From: DATATV01 sp035551355
Lineage (GTDB): Bacteria > Actinomycetota > Actinomycetes > Mycobacteriales > Pseudonocardiaceae
Assembly: GCA_035551355.1 (NCBI GenBank)
Contig: DASZNF010000025.1
Coordinates: 1-36,577, forward strand
DNA length: 36,577 bases
Reading direction: 5' to 3'
Within the stretch, counting starts at the first letter, position 1; each line of letters begins with the position of its first letter. The notes beneath the pieces are model-generated. The model had not been told where the DNA came from and searched no databases. It worked only from the letters and a program-made list of their open reading frames with translations. The position numbers were made by a program, and so were the translations under genes. Positions 28,299 to 36,449 of the stretch are shown piece after piece.

Positions 28299-29330
28299 GT
28301 GCCTCCCGCCGCGTCGACCACCCCCGCCGAGACCCGCCTTGGCCTGGTGCGCCGGGCCCGCCGGATGACCAGAACCCTGGCCGATGCCTACCCCGGCGCG
28401 CACTGTGAGCTGGACTTCGGCACCCCGCTGGAGCTGCTGGTCGCGGTGATCCTGTCCGCGCAGTGCACGGACAAGCGGGTCAACGAGGTCACCCCGGCCC
28501 TGTTCGCCCGTTACCGGGGTGCGGCCGACTACGCCGGGGCGGACCGGCCCGAGTTGGAGGAGTACATCCGGCCCACCGGGTTCTTCCGCAACAAGGCCAG
28601 CTCGCTGATGGGGCTGGGCGGCGCGCTGGTGGAACGGTTCGATGGCGAGGTGCCGGGCAAGCTGGCCGACCTGGTCACTCTTCCGGGGGTCGGCCGCAAG
28701 ACCGCGAACGTGGTGCTGGGCGAGGCGTTCGACGTGCCGGGCATCACCGTTGACACGCATTTCGGCCGGCTGGTGCGGCGCTGGGGGTGGACCGAGGAGG
28801 AGGACCCGGTCAAGGTCGAGCACGCCATCGGCGAGCTGGTGCCGCGCAAGGAGTGGACCTTGCTCTCGCACCGGGTGATCTTCCACGGCCGCCGGGTGTG
28901 TCACGCCCGCAAACCGGCCTGCGGGGCCTGCCCGCTGGCCGCGGACTGCCCGTCCTACGGCGCCGGGCCGACCGATTTCGCTCAGGCCGCGCCGCTGGTC
29001 AAGGGCGAGGAGGCCGAGCACCTGCGGGACATGGCGCAGCGGCTGGGCCCACCCAAGCGGCGCCCCGGGGCCGCGATGAGCACGGCCCCGGCGGGCCGGC
29101 CCGGCTCGGCGAACGGCAAGGCGGTCAAGAACCAGGCGGTTAACCAGGCGGTCAAGAACCAGGCGGTCAACCAGGCGGTCAAGAACCAGGCGACCAAGAT
29201 CGAGGCGGACCAGGGGCAGGCGGCCAAGAACCAGACGGCCAAGGGGCAGGCGAGCCAGCCGGTCAAGGGGCAGGCGAGCCAGTCGGGCAAGGGCAAAGCG
29301 GGCAAGGCCGCGGCGCCGGGCCAGGCGTGA
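28299..29330 (+). CDS. nth: Endonuclease III with lysine/glutamine-rich tail
   Basis: A 343-residue DNA glycosylase/AP lyase that removes oxidised pyrimidines. The core (about 1-250) has the helix-hairpin-helix LPGVGRKTANVV with catalytic Lys134, catalytic Asp152 in ITVDTHFGRL, and a [4Fe-4S] site at Cys201, 208, 211 and 217 (C-x6-C-x2-C-x5-C). Unusual is a ~75-residue low-complexity tail (about 270-343) built of KNQAVNQAV and KGQA repeats, which is strongly basic and not part of the normal ~220-residue enzyme. It heads a four-gene operon with overlapping stops and starts. GTG 28299 is preferred since TACGCT stands before it. Confidence 0.95.
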   Translation: MPPAASTTPAETRLGLVRRARRMTRTLADAYPGAHCELDFGTPLELLVAVILSAQCTDKRVNEVTPALFARYRGAADYAGADRPELEEYIRPTGFFRNKASSLMGLGGALVERFDGEVPGKLADLVTLPGVGRKTANVVLGEAFDVPGITVDTHFGRLVRRWGWTEEEDPVKVEHAIGELVPRKEWTLLSHRVIFHGRRVCHARKPACGACPLAADCPSYGAGPTDFAQAAPLVKGEEAEHLRDMAQRLGPPKRRPGAAMSTAPAGRPGSANGKAVKNQAVNQAVKNQAVNQAVKNQATKIEADQGQAAKNQTAKGQASQPVKGQASQSGKGKAGKAAAPGQA

Positions 29331-29938
29331 CCAACCGGGTGCGGTGGGGACTGGTCGCGGTGGTCGTGCTGGCCGCCGTGGCCGCGGCCATCTGGTGGCC
29401 GCGGGGTTCCGCCACGCCGACCGGCACGGCCGCTCCCGCGCCCCCGCAGAACCTCACCGCCGATCGGGCGGCCGCCGCCCTGCCCGGCTGCCCGAGTTCA
29501 CCCACCGGCCCGGTGGGGCTGTCCGGCACTTCGGTGATCTGTGCGGCCACCGGGGCCCCGGTGGACCTGGCCCGGGTGGTGGGCGCCGGACCGGTGCTGG
29601 TGAACGTGTGGGCCACCTGGTGCGCGCCGTGCCGGGCCGAGCTGCCCGCGCTGGCCCGGTATGCCGCCTCGGCGGGTGCTGTCCGGGTGCTGACCCTGCA
29701 GGTCGACAGCGACCAGAAGAGTGGCCTGGACGAGCTGGCCGAGCTCAAGGTCAAGCTGCCCACGGTGTACGACGGCGCGGGCGGGGCCGAGAAGGCGTTG
29801 AAACTGCCCGACGTGCGACCGGTGTCCTACCTGGTGACCCCGAACGGCACGATCACCCGGATCAGTGACCCGCTGGTGTTCACCTCCGCCGACCAGATCA
29901 GCACCACGGTGGCCGGACTGCTGGCGGCCCAGCGATGA
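29327..29938 (+). CDS. TlpA/ResA-like membrane-anchored thioredoxin
   Basis: A 203-residue exported thiol-disulfide protein (Rv3673c-like). An N-terminal membrane helix (6-24) is followed by a Pro/Ala linker and a thioredoxin fold with VNVWATWCAPCRAELPAL (Cys99, Cys102), a long LQVDSDQ strand, and DVRPVSYLVTPNG with the cis-proline. Cys55 and Cys72 in the preceding extension may form a structural bond. The role is probably reduction or oxidation of envelope cysteines, perhaps including MarP's disulfide. GTG 29327 overlaps the nth stop by four bases. Confidence 0.92.
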   Translation: MTNRVRWGLVAVVVLAAVAAAIWWPRGSATPTGTAAPAPPQNLTADRAAAALPGCPSSPTGPVGLSGTSVICAATGAPVDLARVVGAGPVLVNVWATWCAPCRAELPALARYAASAGAVRVLTLQVDSDQKSGLDELAELKVKLPTVYDGAGGAEKALKLPDVRPVSYLVTPNGTITRISDPLVFTSADQISTTVAGLLAAQR

Positions 29939-30657
29939 CCGGGGAGGACTGGGGCCCGCTGGTCGACCCGGCGGAATTACCGGACTGGCTGGCCCGCCTG
30001 GTCGAGCGCATGATCGAGCAGGACATGCGGCCGTTCCGCGCGGTCGGCCCGCCGCCGGCCGGCGCGCGCCCGGCCTCGGTGCTGATGCTGTTCGGCGAGG
30101 GTGAGCACGGGCCGGACCTGCTGTTGCTGCGCCGCGCGGACACCCTGGGCAAACATCCCGGCCAGGTCGCCTTCCCCGGCGGCGCGGCCGATCCGGACGA
30201 CATCGGGCCGGTGGCCACCGCACTGCGGGAAGCGGTGGAGGAGGTCGGGGTGGACGCCGCGGGCGTGACCCCGGCTGCCCTGCTGCCCGCGCTCTACGTG
30301 CCGGTGTCCGGCTTCCGGGTGACCCCGGTGCTGGCCTACTGGCGGACGTCCTCCCCGGTGCGCGCGGTGGACCCGGCCGAGACCGCGGCGGTGGCCCGGG
30401 TGCCGATCAGTGTGCTGACCGACCCGGCCAACCGAATCATGGTGCGCGCGCCCCGCGGTTTTGTATCTCCCGGTTACCTCCTGCCCGGCATGCTGGTCTG
30501 GGGTTTCACGGCGGGCCTGGTCACCATGTTGCTGCACGCGGGTGGCTGGGACCGGCCGTGGGACACCACGGACGTGCGGGACCTCGACCAAGCCATCAGG
30601 GCGGCCGCCGGTACTGTGCGCGCCACCAGCACGGACGCGGACGAGGAGGCTTCGTGA
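29935..30657 (+). CDS. Nudix CoA pyrophosphatase
   Basis: A 240-residue hydrolase (Rv3672c-like) of the NUDT7/CoAse group, cutting CoA to 4'-phosphopantetheine and 3',5'-ADP. The CoA-specific motif LLLLRRADTLGKHPGQVAFPGG precedes the Nudix box GGAADPDDIGPVATALREAVEEVG (Glu ligands in REAVEEVG). The ATG overlaps the TlpA stop (ATGA). The C-terminal part contains RAPRGFVSPGYLLPGMLVWGFTAGLV, typical of the subfamily. It is cytoplasmic, between two envelope genes, an arrangement conserved in mycobacteria though not explained. Confidence 0.92.
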   Translation: MTGEDWGPLVDPAELPDWLARLVERMIEQDMRPFRAVGPPPAGARPASVLMLFGEGEHGPDLLLLRRADTLGKHPGQVAFPGGAADPDDIGPVATALREAVEEVGVDAAGVTPAALLPALYVPVSGFRVTPVLAYWRTSSPVRAVDPAETAAVARVPISVLTDPANRIMVRAPRGFVSPGYLLPGMLVWGFTAGLVTMLLHAGGWDRPWDTTDVRDLDQAIRAAAGTVRATSTDADEEAS

Positions 30658-31841
30658 ACTGGGTGGACCTGTTGGTCGTGCTGCTCGCGGTGCTGGCCGC
30701 GATCTCCGGCGCCCGGCAGGGCCTGGTGATCGCCCTGCCCGCGTTCCTTGGCGTGCTGATCGGCGCGATCCTGGGCGTGCGCCTTGCGCCGCTTCTGGTG
30801 CGCAACTTCCAGAGCGTGGCCACCAGGGTGGCGTTCGCGGTGGCCATCCTGATCCTGCTGGTCGCCCTGGGCGAGACGCTGGGCGTGTGGTTCGGCCGGA
30901 CGATCAAGTCCAAGATCCGCAACCCGAAGCTGGCCGGGGTGGACAACGCGCTGGGCGCGATCCTGCAGGGTCTTGTGGTGTTCGTGGTGGCCTGGATGAT
31001 CGGGCTGCCGCTGGCCACCTCCCAGGAGATGCCGCAGCTGGCCAGCGCGGTGAGCAACTCCACAGTGCTGGGCGCGGTGAACTCGGTGATGCCCGCCTCG
31101 GCCAAGCAACTGCCCGCCGACCTGCGCAAACTATTCGACGTGCCGGACCTGCCGGACGTGGTGGCGCCCTTCTCGCACACCCCGATCCAGGAGGTCAGCC
31201 CGCCGGACACGGCGCTGCAGAACGAGCAGATCGTGCGGGACGTGCAGCCCAGCGTGGTGAAGATCCGCGGCCAGGCGCCGTCCTGCTCGCGGGCGCTGGA
31301 GGGCAGCGGATTCGTGATCGCGCCGCAGCGGGTGCTGACCAACGCGCACGTGGTGGCCGGCACCAGCCAGGTGTCGGTCGAGGTGGGCAGCGGCGAACTC
31401 GAGGCGCACGTGGTGTTCTACGACTACAACACCGACATCGCCGTGCTGGCCGTGCCGAGCCTGACCGCGGCCCCGCTGCAACTGGACACCACGCAGGCGC
31501 AGAGCGGCCAGGACTCGATCGTGCTGGGCTATCCGCTGGACGGCCCGTACACCGCGTCCGCGGCCCGGGTGCGGGAGCAGATGGAACTGCCCGGCCCGAA
31601 CATCTACGACAGCCAGAACGTGACCCGGCAGGTCTACACGGTGTACGCGATCGTGCGCAGCGGCAACTCCGGCGGTCCGCTGATCGAGCCGAACGGCGAG
31701 GTGATCGGGGTGGTGTTCGGCGCCGCGGTGAACAACTCCGAGACCGGGTTCGCGCTGACCGCGCAACAGGTCAAGAGCGTGCTGCCCGCGGATGTCAGTT
31801 CGCTCTACCAGACGGTCTCCACCGATCAGTGCGCTTCCTGA
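30654..31841 (+). CDS. marP: MarP-type membrane serine protease
   Basis: A 395-residue periplasmic protease anchored by four N-terminal membrane helices (about 4-120, CvpA-like). The chymotrypsin-fold domain has His232 (TNAHVV), Asp261 (NTDIAVLAV) and Ser339 (GNSGGP). Cys211 and Cys393 match the disulfide (Cys214-Cys395) that controls M. tuberculosis MarP (Rv3671c). That enzyme is needed for acid resistance, where it activates the peptidoglycan hydrolase RipA. GTG 30654 has GAGGAGG upstream and overlaps the Nudix stop by four bases. The operon ends here, 12 bases from the convergent ephE-like stop. Confidence 0.96.
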   Translation: MNWVDLLVVLLAVLAAISGARQGLVIALPAFLGVLIGAILGVRLAPLLVRNFQSVATRVAFAVAILILLVALGETLGVWFGRTIKSKIRNPKLAGVDNALGAILQGLVVFVVAWMIGLPLATSQEMPQLASAVSNSTVLGAVNSVMPASAKQLPADLRKLFDVPDLPDVVAPFSHTPIQEVSPPDTALQNEQIVRDVQPSVVKIRGQAPSCSRALEGSGFVIAPQRVLTNAHVVAGTSQVSVEVGSGELEAHVVFYDYNTDIAVLAVPSLTAAPLQLDTTQAQSGQDSIVLGYPLDGPYTASAARVREQMELPGPNIYDSQNVTRQVYTVYAIVRSGNSGGPLIEPNGEVIGVVFGAAVNNSETGFALTAQQVKSVLPADVSSLYQTVSTDQCAS

Positions 31842-31853
31842 GGTCCGGGCGGC

Positions 31854-32810
31854 TCAGTCCTGCTTGCGCAGGAACTCGATGAGCAGCTCGGACACGGTGT
31901 CCGGGCACTCGTGGTGCGGGAAGTGCCCGACGCCGGCCAGGCTGCGGTACGCCGAGTGCGGGCCCAGCCACGGCCGGGAGGCCAGCGCGGTGGACTCCAG
32001 CAGGTACGGGTCGGCCGCGCCGTGCACCTGCAGCACCGGCATGGACAGCCTGCGGTCCATCTCGTCGCGGTAGCGGCGGCCGTCGCTGCGCAGCTGGGAG
32101 CGCACCGCCCAGCGGAAGTACTCCAGCGCGCTGTGCGCCACCCCGGGCACCTGCATGGCCGCCCGGTCGGCCGCGACCACCTCGGCGAACTCCGCGCTGT
32201 CCGGCCAGTCCGGCCCGGACCAACCGCGCAGCAGCCGTTCCACCTCGGCCGCGTCCTCGGCGACCAGGCCACGTTCCGGCGCGATCGGCACCTGCGCGGA
32301 GAACACCTGGCCCAGCGCGCGGGTCTGGCTGTCCCGGCGGCGCAGCCCGCCCCGCCAGGCGGCCCGGCGCAGGGCCAGCGGGTGCGGCGCGGCGAGCACC
32401 GACACCGAGCGCACCAGCCGGGGGTGCAGGGTGCCCACGGTCCACGCGATGAGTCCGCCCGCGGCGTGCCCGACCACGTGCGCCTTGGCCTCGCCCAGCG
32501 CCTTGACCAGTCCCGCGACGTCCCCGGCCAGCGTCCAGCCGTCGTAGCCGCGGGGTGGTTTGTCGGAGTCGCCGTAGCCGCGCAGGTCCACCGCGACGGT
32601 CCGGTAGCCGGCCTCGGTCAGTGCGGTGAGCTGGCTGCGCCAGGCCAGCCAGAACTCCGGGAAGCCGTGCAGGAGCAGCACCAGCGGCCCACTGCCGGCC
32701 TCGGCCACGTGCAGCCGGATGCCGTTGGCGGACACGTCCCGGTGGGTCCACGGCCCGGCGATGCGGACGGTGGACGGGTCGGGTGCGGGCACGTTGATCG
32801 CGGCGGACAC
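31854..32810 (-). CDS. EphE-like alpha/beta hydrolase lacking the usual nucleophile
   Basis: A 318-residue protein in the position of EphE (Rv3670). The oxyanion HGFPEFW, VDLRGYGDSDKPPRGYDGW and the lid Tyr region (HSALEYFRWAVRSQL) follow epoxide hydrolases. The acid Asp (HGAADPYLLES) and His (VGHFPHHE) are in place. However, the nucleophile elbow reads VVGHAAGGLIAW: Ala116 stands where epoxide hydrolases have Asp (GHDWGG) and esterases Ser. The DNA is unambiguous (GGGCACGCCGCGGGCGGA). Classical catalysis through a covalent intermediate is therefore unlikely. It may be a binding protein or use another route. Start ATG? The reading from 32810 gives MSAAINVPAPD; the downstream context supports it. 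Confidence 0.88.
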   Translation of the reverse strand: MSAAINVPAPDPSTVRIAGPWTHRDVSANGIRLHVAEAGSGPLVLLLHGFPEFWLAWRSQLTALTEAGYRTVAVDLRGYGDSDKPPRGYDGWTLAGDVAGLVKALGEAKAHVVGHAAGGLIAWTVGTLHPRLVRSVSVLAAPHPLALRRAAWRGGLRRRDSQTRALGQVFSAQVPIAPERGLVAEDAAEVERLLRGWSGPDWPDSAEFAEVVAADRAAMQVPGVAHSALEYFRWAVRSQLRSDGRRYRDEMDRRLSMPVLQVHGAADPYLLESTALASRPWLGPHSAYRSLAGVGHFPHHECPDTVSELLIEFLRKQD

Positions 32811-32829
32811 GGGAGTGGACGCGGACGGC

Positions 32830-33327
32830 TTACGAGCGCTCGGCGTCGCCGCCGCGTTTCAGCGCGGCCACGGTGTCCTTCGCCGAGCTGATGGTGCGCT
32901 GTGGGGCGCGGATCTTTTTCACCCGTTTGATGCCCAGCCACACCGAGACGACCGCGATCAGCAGCATGCCGATGAACACGATGAGGAAGCCGCCCCAGGG
33001 CTGCGCCCAGTCCCACAGCCCCTTGTCGATGCCGAGGGCGGCGGCGGTCAGCGCGAACGGGAAGGACAGCAGCAGCAGGGTCAGGGCCACCAGGAACAGC
33101 ACGCTGCCGGTGAGGCCCTTCTTGACCTCGGCGGTTATCTCCGCGCGCGCCAGTTCCAGCTCGGCGCGCAGCAGCGCGGACAGGTGCACGGTGGCTTCTC
33201 TGACCAACGCGCCGATGGACTGGCCGGCGGCCGCGTTGGCGGAGCCGTCCTCGGTGAGCGGGATGGACGCGACGGGCGAGTGGCCGTCACCGTTGTTTGG
33301 CTGCGGGACGCTGGTCACGCCCGTCAT
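32830..33327 (-). CDS. Actinobacterial holin-superfamily membrane protein (Rv3669-like)
   Basis: A 165-residue protein of the phage holin superfamily III (Act-PHB/DUF1469) type. A polar N-terminus (1-38) precedes an amphipathic helix (IGALVREATVHLSALLRAELELARAEI), two membrane segments (about 73-99 and 110-133), and a basic C-terminus (WLGIKRVKKIRAPQRT). Proteins of this family are found in wall-active clusters in actinobacteria; function undefined. ATG 33327 (MTGVTSVPQ) fits the family start; the open frame further upstream has shadow codons. Its gene lies 19 bases upstream of the ephE-like gene, same strand, so likely co-transcribed. Confidence 0.85.
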   Translation of the reverse strand: MTGVTSVPQPNNGDGHSPVASIPLTEDGSANAAAGQSIGALVREATVHLSALLRAELELARAEITAEVKKGLTGSVLFLVALTLLLLSFPFALTAAALGIDKGLWDWAQPWGGFLIVFIGMLLIAVVSVWLGIKRVKKIRAPQRTISSAKDTVAALKRGGDAERS

Positions 33328-33461
33328 CGTGCCACGTGCCGATTCAGTCAGCTCGGTTACGGGGTACGTCGGCGGATCACGGTTCGTCCTCGATCGCCGG
33401 TTCGCCGCGCGGCCGCGAGTCCGGCCAGGTCGCCGGCTCGCCGGGCCACGAACACGACGAA

Positions 33462-33492
33462 CCCGGCGTCGGGCGGTTCGCTCGACGCCGGG
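33462..33492 (-). terminator. Terminator of the coiled-coil protein gene
   Basis: CCCGGCGTCG pairs with CGACGCCGGG around an 11-base loop, just past the minus-strand stop at 33527, followed on that strand by TTCGTCGTGTTCG. The rest of 33328-33526 shows no gene. Confidence 0.75.
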
Positions 33493-33526
33493 CCCGCAAG
33501 CGGCCTGACCGGGTTGGACCGGTGAC

Positions 33527-33991
33527 TCAGTCCTCCAGCTCGGCCAGGGCGGCCTGCACCTTCTCCAGCTCGGCCTGCAGCTCGGCGGCGCGCTTCTGGT
33601 GCTGCTCGCGGGCCGCCGTGATGACCTCGTCGATGCCGCCCGCGATGTCCGGGTGCAGCTCCTTGGCCGCCCGGGACACCGCGGCCGCGGCCACGGCGAG
33701 TCCGGCCACCACGCGCTTGCCACCGTGCACCAGCTCGGCCTGCCACTCACCGTCGGCGGTGCCGGTGACCGTGAGGGTCAGCTCCACGGTGCGGGTCTTC
33801 TTGGCCGAGCTCTGCGTGCGGGGCTTGCGCTTGGGCTTCTCCGCGGGCGCTTCAGCCGGCTTGTCGGCCTCTTCCGAAGATCCCGCGGCCGCCGGGGCAG
33901 CCGCCTGCGTGGCCGGGGTCGTCGTGGCCGGCGCCGGCGTGTCGGTCGATGCTGCGTTGGACAGGTCCTGGTCCACGGCCATGGTGTCCAC
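33527..33991 (-). CDS. Ala/Pro-rich protein with coiled-coil end (DUF6319-like)
   Basis: A 154-residue cytoplasmic protein. Residues 1-~65 are low-complexity (Ala/Pro/Thr/Glu, then a KPKRKPRTQSSAKKTR basic patch). A compact middle part (TVELTLTVTGTADGEWQAELVHGGKRVVAG) looks like a small beta-sheet, and AREQHQKRAAELQAELEKVQAALAELE at the end is a clear coiled coil. The basic patch suggests DNA or RNA contact. I think this is the DUF6319 type, from memory. GTG 33991 has AGGGAG close upstream; ATG 33982 is a second candidate. Confidence 0.75.
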   Translation of the reverse strand: MDTMAVDQDLSNAASTDTPAPATTTPATQAAAPAAAGSSEEADKPAEAPAEKPKRKPRTQSSAKKTRTVELTLTVTGTADGEWQAELVHGGKRVVAGLAVAAAAVSRAAKELHPDIAGGIDEVITAAREQHQKRAAELQAELEKVQAALAELED

Positions 33992-34186
33992 TGCACTCCC
34001 TGTCGGATCGAATCGGGCGTTCCGCGTCAACCGGGTGATCGACGGTGGGGCACATGCTAGAACACCTGTTCGAGGTTGTGCAGGGGGGTGGGGGTATTGC
34101 TGTCCCCATCGGCGTGCTGGGGGCGTTCCGGCTGGTCCGCCGGCCGCGGTTCGAGCAGGCTCGGCCGGGTGGACCGAGGGGGAGCA

Positions 34187-34297
34187 GTGCGGAAAAAGAC
34201 GCTGGCCGGATTCGTCGTCGCCGGCGTGCTTGTGCCGCTGATCACCGTGCCGACCGCGGCGTCTGCCCGGCCCGGCGACCGGTTCACCAACGGGTGA
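34187..34297 (+). CDS. Orphan signal peptide ORF, possible protease relic
   Basis: GTG 34187 after GGGGGAG opens a 36-residue peptide that is almost only a signal sequence: VRKKTLAGFVVAGVL, LITVPTAASA, then RPGDRFTNG and stop. The mature part would be nine residues. In mycobacteria the secreted serine protease Rv3668c sits at exactly this place and orientation, so this may be what is left of it. Alternatively it is a tiny secreted peptide. The ribosome site and signal are intact. The remaining bases to the acs stop (34298-34409) carry only a short direct repeat. Confidence 0.55.
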   Translation: MRKKTLAGFVVAGVLVPLITVPTAASARPGDRFTNG

Positions 34298-34349
34298 CAT
34301 GGCGCGGAGCGGAGCGGGCACCGGATCCGGCGCCCGCCCCACACTCGCG

Positions 34350-34391
34350 TTGTTCAGCAGATCAGTAGATCAGTTGTTCAGCCGATCAGTA
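34350..34391. repeat. Direct repeat TTGTTCAGC(A/C)GATCAGTA x2
   Basis: Two 18-base units with one mismatch, at 34350-34367 and 34374-34391, 24 bases apart, just beyond the acs stop. Possibly a slippage product. Confidence 0.7.
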
Positions 34392-34409
34392 CGTCACTCG
34401 TCCGGTATG

Positions 34410-36416
34410 TCACTCCTCGCCGGAGCTGCCGGACTGCAGACCGCTCTTGATCAGGTCCATCACCGTCGAGTCGGCCAGCGTGGTCACGTCGCCGACCTCG
34501 CGGTTCTCGGCCACATCGCGCAGCAACCGGCGCATGATCTTGCCTGAACGGGTCTTGGGCAGCTCGGCCACCACCATGATCTGCCGCGGTTTGGCGATCG
34601 GCCCGATCTCCTTGGCCACGTGGTTGCGCAGGGCCTGGATGGCCTGCTCGCCCTTGGCCTCGTTCTCCGCGATCCCACCGCGCAGGATCACGAACGCCAC
34701 GATGCCCTGCCCGGTGGTCTCGTCCGACGCCCCCACCACGGCCGCCTCGGCCACGGTCGGGTGAGACACCAGCGCCGACTCCACTTCCGTGGTGGAGATG
34801 CGGTGCCCGGACACGTTCATCACGTCGTCCACCCGGCCGAGCAGCCAGATGTCGCCGTCGTCGTCGTACTTGGCGCCGTCGCCGGCGAAGTAGTAGCCCT
34901 TGTCGGCAAAGCGCGACCAGTAGGTCTCCCGGTACCGCTCGTCGTCGCCCCACACCGTGCGCAGCATGGACGGCCACGGCTGGTCGATCACCAGGTAACC
35001 GCCACCGCCGCGGGCGACGTCGTTGCCCTGGTCGTCCACGATCTTGGCCGAGATGCCGGGCAGCGGGCGCTGGGCCGAACCGGGCTTGGTCGCGGTCACC
35101 CCGGGCAGCGGGGAGATCATGATCGCGCCGGTCTCGGTCTGCCACCAGGTGTCCACGATCGGGGTACGGCCGCCGCCGATGTTCTCCCGGTACCAGATCC
35201 ACGCCTCTGGGTTGATCGGCTCGCCCACACTGCCCAGCAGCCGCAGCGAGGACAGGTCGTACTCGGCCGGGATCTGCTGGCCCCACTTCATGAAGGTGCG
35301 GATGGTGGTCGGCGCGGTGTAGAGGATGGAGACCTTGTACTTGTTCACGATCTCCCACCAGCGGCCCTGGTGCGGGGTGTCCGGGGTGCCCTCGTAGAGC
35401 ACCGAGGTCACGCCGTTGGCCAGCGGCCCGTACACGATGTAGCTGTGCCCGGTGACCCACCCGACGTCCGCGGCGCACCAGTACACGTCGGTCTCCGGCT
35501 TGACGTCGAAGACGTTGCGGTGGGTGTAGGCGACCTGGGTGAGGTAGCCGCCGGTGGTGTGCAGGATGCCCTTGGGCCGCCCGGTGGTGCCCGAGGTGTA
35601 CAGGATGTAGAGCGGGTGCTCGGCGTCGAACGGCTCGGCGGTGTGCTGGTCGGACTGGCCCTCCACCAGGTCGTGCCACCACAGGTCGCGGCCTTCGGTC
35701 CAGTCGACCTCGCCGCGGGTGCGCCGCACCACCAGCACGTTCTTCACGGTCGGCGTCTTGGCCACGGCCTCGTCCACCGCGGTCTTCAGTGGCAGCGCCT
35801 TGCCGCGCCGGTTCTGCCCGTCGCTGGTGATCACCAGCTTGGCCTCGGCGTCCTCGATGCGGGTGCGCAGCGCCTCGGCCGAGAACCCGCCGAACACCAC
35901 GCTGTGGGTGAGGCCCAGTCGCGCGCAGGCCAGCATCGCGACCACGGTCTCCGGGATCATCGGCATGTAGATGGCCACCCGGTCACCGGCCTGCAGACCC
36001 AGCGAGGTCAGCGCGTTGGCCGCCTTGCTGACCTCGGCCAGCAGTTCCGAGTAGGTGACGGTGCGGGTGTCGCCGGGCTCGCCCTCCCAGTAGAACGCGA
36101 CCCGGTCGCCGTTGCCCGCGGCGACGTGCCGGTCGACGGCGTTGTAGGCGACGTTGAGCTTGCCGCCGGTGAACCATTTGGCGTGCGGGGCGTCGCTCCA
36201 GTCCAGCACCTGGTTCCAGCGGGCGTGCCAGTGCAGGGCATCGGCCTGTTCGGCCCAGAAGGCTTCCCGGTCGGCCGCGGCCTGGTCGTACAGGTCGGAC
36301 TTGGCGTTGGCGGCCGCGGCGAACTCCGCACTGGGCGGGAAGGTGCGGTTCTCGGTGAGCAGGTTGTCCAGAGCGGGGCTGCCGCCCTGGCCCGACGACG
36401 CTGACTGCTCGGTCAT
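34410..36416 (-). CDS. acs: Acetyl-CoA synthetase
   Basis: A 668-residue AMP-forming ligase converting acetate, ATP and CoA to acetyl-CoA. Motifs in order: an N-terminal ACAS domain (FWAEQADALHWHARWNQVLDW), the GDRVAIYMPMIPE block, P-loop YTSGTTGRPKG, WWQTETGAIM for acetate/adenylate binding, YYFAGDGAKYDDDGDIWLLGRVDD at the hinge, and LPKTRSGKIMRRLLRD with Lys626, the lysine whose acetylation by Pat-type enzymes turns the activity off. Length matches the family. ATG 36416 follows AGGAGG. A palindrome in its leader may be an operator. Crp is a natural regulator of acs in many bacteria, but no Crp site is seen here. Confidence 0.97.
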   Translation of the reverse strand: MTEQSASSGQGGSPALDNLLTENRTFPPSAEFAAAANAKSDLYDQAAADREAFWAEQADALHWHARWNQVLDWSDAPHAKWFTGGKLNVAYNAVDRHVAAGNGDRVAFYWEGEPGDTRTVTYSELLAEVSKAANALTSLGLQAGDRVAIYMPMIPETVVAMLACARLGLTHSVVFGGFSAEALRTRIEDAEAKLVITSDGQNRRGKALPLKTAVDEAVAKTPTVKNVLVVRRTRGEVDWTEGRDLWWHDLVEGQSDQHTAEPFDAEHPLYILYTSGTTGRPKGILHTTGGYLTQVAYTHRNVFDVKPETDVYWCAADVGWVTGHSYIVYGPLANGVTSVLYEGTPDTPHQGRWWEIVNKYKVSILYTAPTTIRTFMKWGQQIPAEYDLSSLRLLGSVGEPINPEAWIWYRENIGGGRTPIVDTWWQTETGAIMISPLPGVTATKPGSAQRPLPGISAKIVDDQGNDVARGGGGYLVIDQPWPSMLRTVWGDDERYRETYWSRFADKGYYFAGDGAKYDDDGDIWLLGRVDDVMNVSGHRISTTEVESALVSHPTVAEAAVVGASDETTGQGIVAFVILRGGIAENEAKGEQAIQALRNHVAKEIGPIAKPRQIMVVAELPKTRSGKIMRRLLRDVAENREVGDVTTLADSTVMDLIKSGLQSGSSGEE

Positions 36417-36436
36417 GGTGCGGGACCTCCTGTTTT

Positions 36437-36449
36437 ACTACCCGGTAGT
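36437..36449. promoter_or_regulatory. Palindrome ACTACC-C-GGTAGT in the acs leader
   Basis: A perfect 6-base inverted repeat with one central base, about 12 bases upstream of the acs ribosome site. A TAGGTT box (36484-36489, minus strand) is a possible -10, which would put the palindrome about 30 bases into the transcript: a repressor operator is plausible. Confidence 0.45.

Noticed and set aside
34620..36404. 594-residue plus-strand frame opposite acs
   Set aside because: Antisense shadow of a clear acetyl-CoA synthetase gene; its composition follows acs codon positions.
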